A stretch of DNA of 6,564 bases from an archaeon (GTDB lineage: Archaea > Nanobdellota > Nanobdellia > Pacearchaeales > GW2011-AR1): the NCBI GenBank assembly GCA_030699005.1, contig JAUYLQ010000013.1:1-6564 (forward strand), read 5' to 3'. Of the stretch, positions 1 through 5,976 are shown piece after piece; position 1 is the first letter of the stretch, and each line of letters begins with the position of its first letter. A program made the position numbers and the translations under genes. The notes beneath the pieces were generated by a model. That model worked only from the letters and a program-made list of their open reading frames with translations, searched no databases and was not told the origin of the DNA.

Positions 1-635
1 ATTATTGGGGGCATTGAAAGAATATTTTCATTTTTATCACAAAAAACCGGAAACTTCATTTTACCTGTTAAAAGATGTGCATACTCTTTTCCCGTCGGAT
101 GTTTTTGCAAAATTTCAATTCCGGACATCTCTTTTGGATAGTCTAGCGGCTGAAATTTTATTTTGTCTGGTTCAAGAGCTTTGTAAGTAATAGGTAGGGT
201 AATTTCTTCCAAAGGATAAATACCAATAGCAAGTTTTTTTCTTGACCGTCCAACAGTTGAGTGAAGTTTTTCCTGGATTTCAACAATTTCTTTTATCTTG
301 TTGTCATCAAAGTTTAATCCTTTAACAATTGCACAGGCAGTATATGGACGAACGTCTTTAACGCTTGAATCAACTTTAACTTCATAATCCTTTTCAGGCT
401 TATTTAGTTTGTAATTTTTAAGCCCGGTTTCATTTCCAAGAAATGCAAGAAAACTTCTCTTAAAACCATGATACCCCAATAAGTCGGGTCTGTTAGGAAA
501 AATTTCTAATTCAAGAGACTCTTCATCAAGACTCTCAACCGGAGTTCCGAATAAAGCTATTTTTCCCTGAAGTTCAGAAGTTAACTTTCCTACCTCATGC
601 TCAAAAATTTTCCTGTCAAATTTCACGTTTGCCAT
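1..635 (-). CDS. pheT: Phenylalanyl-tRNA synthetase beta subunit, N-terminal part (cut by window edge)
   Basis: Beta subunit of the cytoplasmic (alpha-beta)2 phenylalanyl-tRNA synthetase, which charges tRNA-Phe together with PheS. My reading from the ATG at 635 runs open for 211 codons to the window edge without a stop. It starts MANVKFDRKIFEHEVGKL and shows hallmarks of archaeal PheT: the IFPNRPDLLG motif near residues 45-54, then a B3/B4 editing-domain stretch with HSTVGRSRKKLAIGIYPL near 127-144, and later KHPTGKEYAHLL and ILSMPPI at the edge. The core and C-terminal domains lie outside the window. The start is fixed by its position two bases after the pheS stop and by an upstream GGGTGA. 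Translation is probably coupled to pheS. No oddities are seen in the visible part. Confidence 0.95.
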   Translation of the reverse strand, partial: MANVKFDRKIFEHEVGKLTSELQGKIALFGTPVESLDEESLELEIFPNRPDLLGYHGFKRSFLAFLGNETGLKNYKLNKPEKDYEVKVDSSVKDVRPYTACAIVKGLNFDDNKIKEIVEIQEKLHSTVGRSRKKLAIGIYPLEEITLPITYKALEPDKIKFQPLDYPKEMSGIEILQKHPTGKEYAHLLTGKMKFPVFCDKNENILSMPPI

Positions 636-637
636 CT

Positions 638-2149
638 TTACACTTTCACCCAACTTTTAATTTTTCTTAATTGAGTTATATCATTTTTGTATAAATCACG
701 CAGGTCTTTAATTTTGTAGTAATCAGTAATTATCCTGTCAAACCCCAGTCCCCATGCAAGAACCGGCACCTGTGTCCCGAGAAGAGGGACGCTAATTTCA
801 GGCCTGAATATTCCTGCCCCTCCAAGTTCAAGCCAAACCTTTCTTTCAGGATGAAAAACATTAACTTCGACTGAAGGTTCTGTGTACGGAAAGTAAGCAG
901 GAGTGAATCTGACTTTAGAAAACCCCATCTTTTTATAAAATTGGGTTAAATACCCAAAAAGGTTCCTGAAATTCAAATTAGGGTCAACAACAATCCCTTC
1001 TGTCTGATAGAATTCAAATCCATGAGACCAATCAACAGTTTCATTTCTAAAGACTTTCCCCACAGCAAAGTACTTTTTAGGAAAATCTTCTTTTTTAAGT
1101 TTCGAAAGGGTTATTGCAGACAAAACAGTAGTATGCGTTCTTAAAACCATTCTTTTTGCCTCTTCAGAATCCCAATTATAATTCCATCCCTTACTTCCGG
1201 AAACTCCTTTCTCATGGGCAAGTTTAACTGAAGAAACAAGTTTTTTGTCAGGAAGTTCACCCTTTGTGTTCAAAAAGAATGTATCTTGCATTTCACGAAC
1301 AGGATGGTCCTGAGCAGTAAAAAGCGCATCAAAAACCCAGAAACTTGGCTGGATAAAATTACCCGTCATTTCAATAAAACCCATTTCAGTCCAAACTTTC
1401 CTCGCATAATCAACAGCCTGATTTACAAAATGCCTTTTACCTCCATTAATTCTTGGAACCTGCATCGTGACATCATATCTTCTAAACTTTTTATTCTTCC
1501 AGTTTTGCTCTTTCCTTAAAAGTTCGGGAGTTATCTGCTCAATTAAATCTTTTGAAATTTCTTTAGAATTCATTACCTCTTTTCCAAGAGAGGTCACCTG
1601 AATTGAAAAATTTTTCTTTTCACGAATTTCTATAATCTCTTTTCTTTTCATAAGCGATTTAAGTGAAAACTGCTGCTCTGGAGTAAGGGTATCCTCATCT
1701 ATGGGCAAAGATTCTAAAAAAAGTTCTTCAAGGCTTTTCTTCGTGAGTTCCTTTTTTGAAGCACTAAGGATAATTTTGCCATTTTTTATTTCTATCATAG
1801 CTTTCCCTTTTAAAACTCCAAGTGAAATCTTAAATTCTTCGGAACTTAAAAGAGACTCCTTTTCAGCTTCCTTAAGAGGAATTATTCTTTTCTCATCAAG
1901 AAGTAAGAGAAGCCTTCTTTCTGGAAGTCCCTTTTTTTTGTAAAGTGAGCCATTTACCCCTAAATCAATAACTTTCTTTTTTTCAGCTCCAAACTCAATA
2001 ATCTTTTTGTTACTTAAATATTCCAAAGCTCTTAAGACTGAAACCTTATCCAGATTTGATTTTTTGCAAATTTCAGAAATACTCCTCTCTTCAAGATATG
2101 GTAAAACCTTTTTCTCAATAATGCTCAAAGACTCAATTAACTTCTTCAT
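638..2149 (-). CDS. pheS: Phenylalanyl-tRNA synthetase alpha subunit
   Basis: Catalytic subunit of phenylalanyl-tRNA synthetase, a class II enzyme that activates phenylalanine with ATP and transfers it to tRNA-Phe. At 503 residues it has the usual length of the archaeal/eukaryotic form. Residues 1 to about 215 form the winged-helix-rich N-terminal region expected to contact tRNA. The catalytic domain follows: HPVREMQDTFF (282-292), LRTHTTVLSA (336-345), motif 2 with VFRNE (366-370) and GFEFYQTEGIVVD (377-389), the phenylalanine-pocket segment FTPAYFPYTEPSVEV (415-429), GGAGIFRPE (443-451), and motif 3 around AWGLGFDRI (465-473). All key motifs look intact. It is the first gene of a pheS-pheT operon, with two bases between its stop and the pheT start. 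A TATA-like box lies about 43 bases upstream of the ATG. Confidence 0.97.
   Translation of the reverse strand: MKKLIESLSIIEKKVLPYLEERSISEICKKSNLDKVSVLRALEYLSNKKIIEFGAEKKKVIDLGVNGSLYKKKGLPERRLLLLLDEKRIIPLKEAEKESLLSSEEFKISLGVLKGKAMIEIKNGKIILSASKKELTKKSLEELFLESLPIDEDTLTPEQQFSLKSLMKRKEIIEIREKKNFSIQVTSLGKEVMNSKEISKDLIEQITPELLRKEQNWKNKKFRRYDVTMQVPRINGGKRHFVNQAVDYARKVWTEMGFIEMTGNFIQPSFWVFDALFTAQDHPVREMQDTFFLNTKGELPDKKLVSSVKLAHEKGVSGSKGWNYNWDSEEAKRMVLRTHTTVLSAITLSKLKKEDFPKKYFAVGKVFRNETVDWSHGFEFYQTEGIVVDPNLNFRNLFGYLTQFYKKMGFSKVRFTPAYFPYTEPSVEVNVFHPERKVWLELGGAGIFRPEISVPLLGTQVPVLAWGLGFDRIITDYYKIKDLRDLYKNDITQLRKIKSWVKV
646..651 (-). promoter_or_regulatory. Shine-Dalgarno site for pheT inside the end of pheS
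   Basis: The minus strand reads GGGTGA, complementary to the archaeal 16S 3' end, with 10 bases between it and the pheT ATG at 635. It sits within the last codons of pheS. The two promoter-proximal surface-protein genes in this window lack such a site, so this supports re-initiation at an internal operon gene. Confidence 0.7.
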
Positions 2150-2188
2150 AATTAATAATTAAATCTCCCCCCAATTAAAAACATTTGG

Positions 2189-2197
2189 TTTTATAAT
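2189..2197 (-). promoter_or_regulatory. Putative TATA box of the pheST operon
   Basis: The minus strand reads ATTATAAAA, centred about 44 bases upstream of the pheS ATG. With the usual archaeal TATA-to-start distance of about 26 bases, transcription would begin near 2167, giving a leader of about 18 bases. The predicted start falls beside a run of six G on the transcribed-sense strand (2167-2172). Position and AT match are seen; activity is inferred. Confidence 0.5.
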
Positions 2198-2266
2198 CTT
2201 AATAAATTAACTCAAGGTGCAAAGTTTGCAAGTTATCTTAAATCTGAGGTGAATTCAAAATATCAA

Positions 2267-2289
2267 TTTTAAGAATTTGGTTCTTAAAA
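2267..2289. repeat. Perfect 9-bp inverted repeat with 5-base loop
   Basis: TTTTAAGAA at 2267-2275 pairs perfectly with TTCTTAAAA at 2281-2289 across a TTTGG loop. It lies 68-90 bases beyond the stop of the 2357-3634 gene and upstream of the pheS promoter. It may be a 3' end or processing hairpin of that transcript, or an operator. The stem is AT-rich, so RNA stability would be modest. Confidence 0.45.
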
Positions 2290-2313
2290 GAAAAGAATTA
2301 AGATGAACCAAAT

Positions 2314-2320
2314 AAAAAAA
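2314..2320 (-). terminator. Possible U-run terminator after the 425-residue surface-protein gene
   Basis: The minus strand carries seven T in a row starting 37 bases after the stop codon at 2357, followed by another T-rich stretch (2281-2296). Archaeal intrinsic termination relies largely on U-runs, so this is a plausible end between the surface-protein gene and the separately promoted pheST operon. Confidence 0.4.
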
Positions 2321-2356
2321 TCATACCAAATCAATAAAGGTTTTTCCTCATTCAAT

Positions 2357-3634
2357 TTATGAAACTTGAAGTTGTGTGGATCCTCCAATTGTGGAGACAT
2401 CTCCATCAAAAGAAACCTCTCCACGGAAGACATATGTTCCAGTAGATGGAGCTTGCACAGTATACACATATGTGCCAGCTGAACCTCCAAAACTTCCCCA
2501 TTTGATTACGTTAGTAGCATTGGCTGTTCCGGGACCATCATTAACAATAGTAAGACCTGTAGGGACATACTCTTCAATCAAAAATGCTTGATAATCTGGA
2601 TAACTTAAAGTAACAGTAACTATCGTGCCGGTCCCTGTAGAAGAGGGTGAAATCGACCTTGAAGACACACTTGCACATTGCAAATCAAGTCCACTACAAT
2701 CCTGGTCTATACCATCCCCACAAATTTCTGTTGCACCTGGGTTTATATTTGGATTACTGTCATCACAATCAACAATTCCGCATCCTGTTCCCGTAAGGTT
2801 ATACCCATCTACATCAGTATCTGTACATGCCTGATTAGGGTCAGTTACTCCTATTGGAATTGTTTTAGTTGAAATATAAGTACTCTTTAAAATATACTTT
2901 GCCATTAGATTGTGAGTTCCTGCAGAAATTCCTGAAAATTGATATTCAAAACCATCATTTGGATTTGAGTCTATATTGAGTCTTGTTGAATCAAGCCAAA
3001 ATTCAACTACAGATTCCCCAGCAGAAGCTGCACAATTTTCGTGACCATTATCACTAACAACTGCAGTCATGGTTACACTTGCAGGAGCTTCATAAGGACC
3101 GGGTGAAAGAGAAGCTTGTACAGAAACTATACAGTCAACCGCACCTATCCCACCAAGCTGAATCATTTTTCTTTCTTTAAGACTATAAGCTGCTGATGGG
3201 AAAGAAGAACTTACTTTTTTTCCACTTGAATCAGTATAAATAGGAACAATGAAAACTGTTAAAAAATTGCTTACATTAACATCTGGCCAATCAATACTAA
3301 AACTTTTTTCAAATACCTCTCCTGAACCTGCAGGAACATCCTTTTCAACAGAATATGAATTTATTCCATCTTCAAAAATAAACAAAATCCCGGTGACCTC
3401 TATTGGTTCTAAGCCGGCATTTTTTCTGACCTGAACGAAAGTTGAATTGCTAGTTTCATTAACCGACGCTGCTTTTATTTGCATATCCACTGAAAAACTT
3501 GAAAATGAAAGTGATTCGGCACCTGACCGAAATAACTCGCTTATAGGTACCCAAAGTATACCCACTGCAGCTAAAACTAAAAGAACCATAATTAAAATTG
3601 TAACAACACTTGATAAACCTCTCTTCAAACTCAT
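2357..3634 (-). CDS. Pilin-like secreted protein with Ig-like, MopE-type metal-binding and C-terminal beta domains
   Basis: A 425-residue surface protein of unrecognised specific function. The N-terminus MSLKRGLSS plus a hydrophobic stretch (about 7-28) is a class III signal peptide. A FlaK/PibD-type prepilin peptidase would be expected to cut after KRG (4-6), leaving the hydrophobic helix for pilus assembly or membrane anchoring. Residues 1-152 align by eye with the N-terminal module of the divergent gene at 3884. Residues about 167-263 look like an Ig-like domain. Residues 270-320 hold a MopE-like Asp/Cys motif: DTDVDGY, VDCDDSNPNINPGATEIC and DGIDQDCSG. Residues about 321-425 resemble beta-sandwich repeats of archaeal surface proteins (IEEYVPTGLTIVND, TYVYTVQAPSTGTY). 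Several N-X-S/T sequons suggest N-glycosylation. It is longer than a typical archaellin, so it is more likely an adhesive or minor pilin. A TATA box 34 bases upstream implies a leaderless mRNA. Confidence 0.85.
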   Translation of the reverse strand: MSLKRGLSSVVTILIMVLLVLAAVGILWVPISELFRSGAESLSFSSFSVDMQIKAASVNETSNSTFVQVRKNAGLEPIEVTGILFIFEDGINSYSVEKDVPAGSGEVFEKSFSIDWPDVNVSNFLTVFIVPIYTDSSGKKVSSSFPSAAYSLKERKMIQLGGIGAVDCIVSVQASLSPGPYEAPASVTMTAVVSDNGHENCAASAGESVVEFWLDSTRLNIDSNPNDGFEYQFSGISAGTHNLMAKYILKSTYISTKTIPIGVTDPNQACTDTDVDGYNLTGTGCGIVDCDDSNPNINPGATEICGDGIDQDCSGLDLQCASVSSRSISPSSTGTGTIVTVTLSYPDYQAFLIEEYVPTGLTIVNDGPGTANATNVIKWGSFGGSAGTYVYTVQAPSTGTYVFRGEVSFDGDVSTIGGSTQLQVS

Positions 3635-3655
3635 TGGAATAAAATGATTTTTATA

Positions 3656-3668
3656 TTTATAAATTTAT
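3656..3668 (-). promoter_or_regulatory. TATA promoter core of the 425-residue surface-protein gene
   Basis: The minus strand reads ATAAATTTATAAA, containing the archaeal TATA consensus TTTATAAA centred about 25-26 bases before the ATG at 3634. Transcription is therefore predicted to start at or next to the start codon (leaderless). The identical 13-mer at the identical distance precedes the divergent gene at 3884. Confidence 0.65.
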
Positions 3669-3763
3669 CCCAAAAAAAGAATGTTGGTTAAAGTTAAGAT
3701 TATTTTAGGATTTCGAATGGAATACTCTCTATAAAAATGACCTAAAAAGAAAATATTCTATAA

Positions 3764-3794
3764 ATAAAATGTTCATAAAATATCATAAAATGTT
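3764..3794. repeat. Three ATAAAA elements at 10-11-bp spacing in the divergent promoter region
   Basis: ATAAAATGTT (3764), ATAAAATATC (3775) and ATAAAATGTT (3785) follow one another at 11 and 10 bp, close to one helical turn; the first and third are identical. They lie between the two divergent promoters. This could be a phased A-tract bend or a regulator site, or chance in very AT-rich DNA. The rest of the gap 3635-3883 shows no gene. Confidence 0.35.
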
Positions 3795-3849
3795 AATAAT
3801 CTATTTTAAAAATTTAAATTCAACCCAAAGATTAATAGTTGATACTCAA

Positions 3850-3862
3850 ATAAATTTATAAA
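3850..3862 (+). promoter_or_regulatory. TATA promoter core of the 560-residue surface-protein gene
   Basis: ATAAATTTATAAA begins exactly 34 bases before the ATG at 3884. The consensus-like TTTATAAA inside it is centred about 25-26 bases upstream, which predicts leaderless transcription. No Shine-Dalgarno sequence is visible before the start codon, which agrees with this. Confidence 0.65.
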
Positions 3863-3883
3863 ATATCTTCTACTGATAATTAA

Positions 3884-5566
3884 ATGTCTAAAAGAGGATT
3901 GTCAACAGTAATCACAACAGTTCTCATTGTTCTATTGGTTCTGGTTTCAATTGGAATATTGTGGGCAGCAATAAGTGGACTGATTGGAAAAGGGGTAGAT
4001 TCAATATCTTTAGGGGGAATTTCGGTTGACATGAAAATTGAATCAGCAACAATAAACGGTTCCATCGCCACAGTAAAAGTTTTAAGAAATCCGGGAGTGT
4101 CAAATGTAAACATTACTGAACTGAAATTTATCGTTGAAGATAGCCGTAATTCCGAAATATTTATAGTGGAAGTTCCCGGAGGTTTTCCCGAGCTCGCAAA
4201 AAGGACTTATTATTTAGACTTAAGTGAGAGTACAATTTTAGATTTAAACGATATCATAAAAATTTCACTTGCACCAGGATACTTAAGTGGAAGCGGAGCA
4301 AAAAGGTTTTCATCCGTTTTTTCGTATGGAATAAATGGTTCATCCGGCTCAGGCTCTGGGGTCACATGTTCTGTGGATAATGATTGCGGAACTGATGAAT
4401 GGCTATTCGGTTCTGAGATTTGCAGCGAAGATAAAAACCAGGTTTTACGTTTTAAAAAAGAATTCACATGCATTTCGGGACTTTGTGAAATATCAAATAC
4501 TGCCTATAATATAGAAACATGTGTAAGCCCCGGAATTTGCTATGAAGGAAGCTGCAGCTCACAAGAAATCGGGTGCTCAATTGACAGTGACTGCGGAACA
4601 AACGGATACGTCGGATTTCCTGAATGCAACCAAAATCCTCCCCCTGAATCCATACTCCAACATTATAGGTCATATTCATGTGTTAACAGTGCTTGCGAGG
4701 AATCAACATCTACCACTCCCAAAGAAATTTGTGGAGGAGGGCAAATTTGTGAATCCATTCAGGGAGAACCAATATGCTCCACTCAAACAGAATGTACTAT
4801 TAATACGGACTGCGGGAATGATGAATGGGTAGAAGGCTCTGAAATTTGCAGCCCTGACAATACCCAAGTTATACAATATAAAAAAGAATATGGATGTCTT
4901 GCGGGAAACTGCCAGTCTTCAACCAACCCTTATGCTATAGAAACCTGTGAGGGTACAGAAACCTGCTATGAAGGAAGTTGTATCGTTCAGGAAGTTAGGT
5001 GTTCAATTGACAGTGACTGCGGAACAAGCGGATACGTCGGATTTCCTGAATGTAATCAAAATCCTCCTCCTGAATCAATCACTCAAAATTACAGAACATA
5101 CTCCTGCATAAACACTTTATGCGAAGAATCAACATCCGAACAGACAATTCAAACATGTGGAACCGGTCAAGTTTGCAGTGCGAGCCAGGGAAATCCTGAA
5201 TGTTTTACTCCCTTAGAATGTACCTCAAACAGTAATTGCGATTTTGGAGAAATCTGCATTGATGGAAGTTGTGAACCTGAAGAAGCAGTAATCACCGGAA
5301 CAATAAGTTCAATATGGCCCCCCAGTCTTGGGGAATATTTTAATAGCCCCGAATTGCCAAATGTTCCCGGAAGCACAAACTATGTCGGATATAAAGTCAT
5401 TTTCCCGGGAAGCACAGAATCAAAATGCTTTTCGATAAGAGAGTATGTCTATCCCGGCAATCCTTCTGAAAGTGCATATGTCCGACTTAACTCATCAAAG
5501 ACAAGCATTTCATCAGGAAACAATTTTCAAGTCTGGCAGACCGCTTATGGTTGTAGTTTGGTTTAA
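3884..5566 (+). CDS. Pilin-like secreted protein with four 8-cysteine modules
   Basis: A 560-residue cell-surface protein of unrecognised specific function. It starts MSKRGLSTVITTVLIVLLVL, a class III signal peptide with predicted prepilin-peptidase cleavage after KRG (3-5) and a hydrophobic helix to about 27. Residues 1-150 match the N-terminal module of the divergent protein (shared KRGLS, VGILW/IGILW, SVDMQI/SVDMKI, SSFPSAAYS/SSVFSYG). A Ser/Gly linker (about 151-160) leads to cysteine-rich repeats: A1 162-230, B1 231-303, A2 304-372, B2 373-445, each with eight cysteines opening with the pattern Cx5C, and a four-cysteine half module 446-463. A C-terminal domain (about 466-560) follows, with two further cysteines. 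I count 38 cysteines, pointing to a disulphide-stabilised extracellular rod. The ATG is supported by the signal peptide and the TATA spacing. The role is probably adhesion or recognition (inference). Confidence 0.87.
   Translation: MSKRGLSTVITTVLIVLLVLVSIGILWAAISGLIGKGVDSISLGGISVDMKIESATINGSIATVKVLRNPGVSNVNITELKFIVEDSRNSEIFIVEVPGGFPELAKRTYYLDLSESTILDLNDIIKISLAPGYLSGSGAKRFSSVFSYGINGSSGSGSGVTCSVDNDCGTDEWLFGSEICSEDKNQVLRFKKEFTCISGLCEISNTAYNIETCVSPGICYEGSCSSQEIGCSIDSDCGTNGYVGFPECNQNPPPESILQHYRSYSCVNSACEESTSTTPKEICGGGQICESIQGEPICSTQTECTINTDCGNDEWVEGSEICSPDNTQVIQYKKEYGCLAGNCQSSTNPYAIETCEGTETCYEGSCIVQEVRCSIDSDCGTSGYVGFPECNQNPPPESITQNYRTYSCINTLCEESTSEQTIQTCGTGQVCSASQGNPECFTPLECTSNSNCDFGEICIDGSCEPEEAVITGTISSIWPPSLGEYFNSPELPNVPGSTNYVGYKVIFPGSTESKCFSIREYVYPGNPSESAYVRLNSSKTSISSGNNFQVWQTAYGCSLV
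4367..4792 (+). repeat. Tandem repeat unit 1 (142 codons, modules A1+B1)
   Basis: First copy of a 426-bp in-frame unit. Module A1 (4367-4573) has cysteine spacing 5-11-15-4-11-5-4, and B1 (4574-4792) has 5-10-17-4-11-5-8. The two modules are clearly related (SVDNDCGT versus SIDSDCGT), so the unit itself arose from an older duplication. Confidence 0.9.
4793..5218 (+). repeat. Tandem repeat unit 2 (142 codons, modules A2+B2)
   Basis: Second copy, exactly 426 bp downstream of the first with no net indel. A2 (4793-4999) shares about half its residues with A1 by hand alignment. B2 (5000-5218) shares about 70 per cent with B1, including a 75-bp stretch (4577-4651 against 5003-5077) with only four base differences, three of them silent. 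Confidence 0.9.
5219..5272 (+). repeat. Shortened third repeat start (half module, four cysteines)
   Basis: CTSNSNCDFGEICIDGSC begins exactly one 426-bp period after unit 2. It keeps the opening Cx5C and the closing Cx4C of module A but lacks the middle, as if shortened by deletion. It caps the repeat array before the C-terminal domain. Confidence 0.75.
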
Positions 5567-5603
5567 ATAAAGTTAAAAAGGATAAATTCATTTTTAAAAA
5601 ACA

Positions 5604-5975
5604 ATGACTAACAGATTTGAAGAGATTATCTCAAAAAAACTTGGAATCTCAAAAAAGAGGTACCAGAAATTTAAAGGAATTTCTATAGACACAGCAGTTG
5701 AAAAATTTTTAACAAAAGAAGAAAAAAAAAAGATAATTAAAAAAGAGTTATACCTTCCAAAAATCAAAGGAAAAACTGAAGAAAAAAGAAATGAAGAACT
5801 TCAAAGAAAACTTGATTATTTGGTAAATATTCCTGAAAATTTAATTCCCTATTTTGAAAAAACCAAAAATGGAAAAGACTGGTTTTATTCAAGGTATACT
5901 CCTGCAAATATTGTTCTTGATGCCATTGAAAGAGCATATCCTGCAGGAAATTTAAATAAAAGGATGAACATCTAA
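5604..5975 (+). CDS. Small Lys/Glu-rich protein of unknown function (paralogue of next gene)
   Basis: I do not recognise this 123-residue protein. It has no signal peptide or membrane segment and is rich in lysine and glutamate, so it is probably cytoplasmic and mostly helical. Residues 31-40 (AVEKFLTKEE), 49-52 (LYLP) and 83-94 (YFEKTKNGKDWF) recur at nearly the same spacing in the following gene. It has an N-terminal extension of about 22 residues and a C-terminal tail (about 100-123) not shared with that protein. It begins 37 bases after the surface-protein stop, on the same strand, so read-through from that gene is possible. The ATG has no close Shine-Dalgarno site (AAAGGA is about 21 bases away), and a weak AT-rich promoter in the gap cannot be excluded. 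Confidence 0.75.
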   Translation: MTNRFEEIISKKLGISKKRYQKFKGISIDTAVEKFLTKEEKKKIIKKELYLPKIKGKTEEKRNEELQRKLDYLVNIPENLIPYFEKTKNGKDWFYSRYTPANIVLDAIERAYPAGNLNKRMNI

Positions 5976-5976
5976 A

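Noticed and set aside
5..190. 61-codon plus-strand open frame at the left edge
   Set aside because: It lies opposite the clearly recognisable PheT reading frame and resembles no known protein.
2150..2188. Possible T-box or riboswitch controlling pheS
   Set aside because: The predicted leader is only about 18 bases, far too short, and T-box control is bacterial.
2246..2252. GAGGTGA, a perfect archaeal Shine-Dalgarno match on the plus strand
   Set aside because: The nearest downstream ATG is about 50 bases away and opens only 19 codons, so no gene is supported.
2284..2490. 68-codon minus-strand frame overlapping the 3' end of the 425-residue gene
   Set aside because: It is out of frame with the surface protein. 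Its hydrophobic end comes from T-rich non-coding DNA, and it has no start signals.
2357..3634. Calling the gene an archaellin (flagellin)
   Set aside because: The class III signal peptide fits, but the protein is longer than usual, has Ig-like and metal-binding domains, and no archaellum motor genes are nearby.
4542..4832. 96-codon plus-strand open frame across the cysteine repeats
   Set aside because: It overlaps the 560-residue gene in another frame; the cysteine pattern and repeat period belong to the main frame.
4367..5218. CRISPR or mobile-element origin for the long repeats
   Set aside because: The 426-bp period is in frame and encodes regular cysteine modules; there are no short repeats with unique spacers and no transposase.
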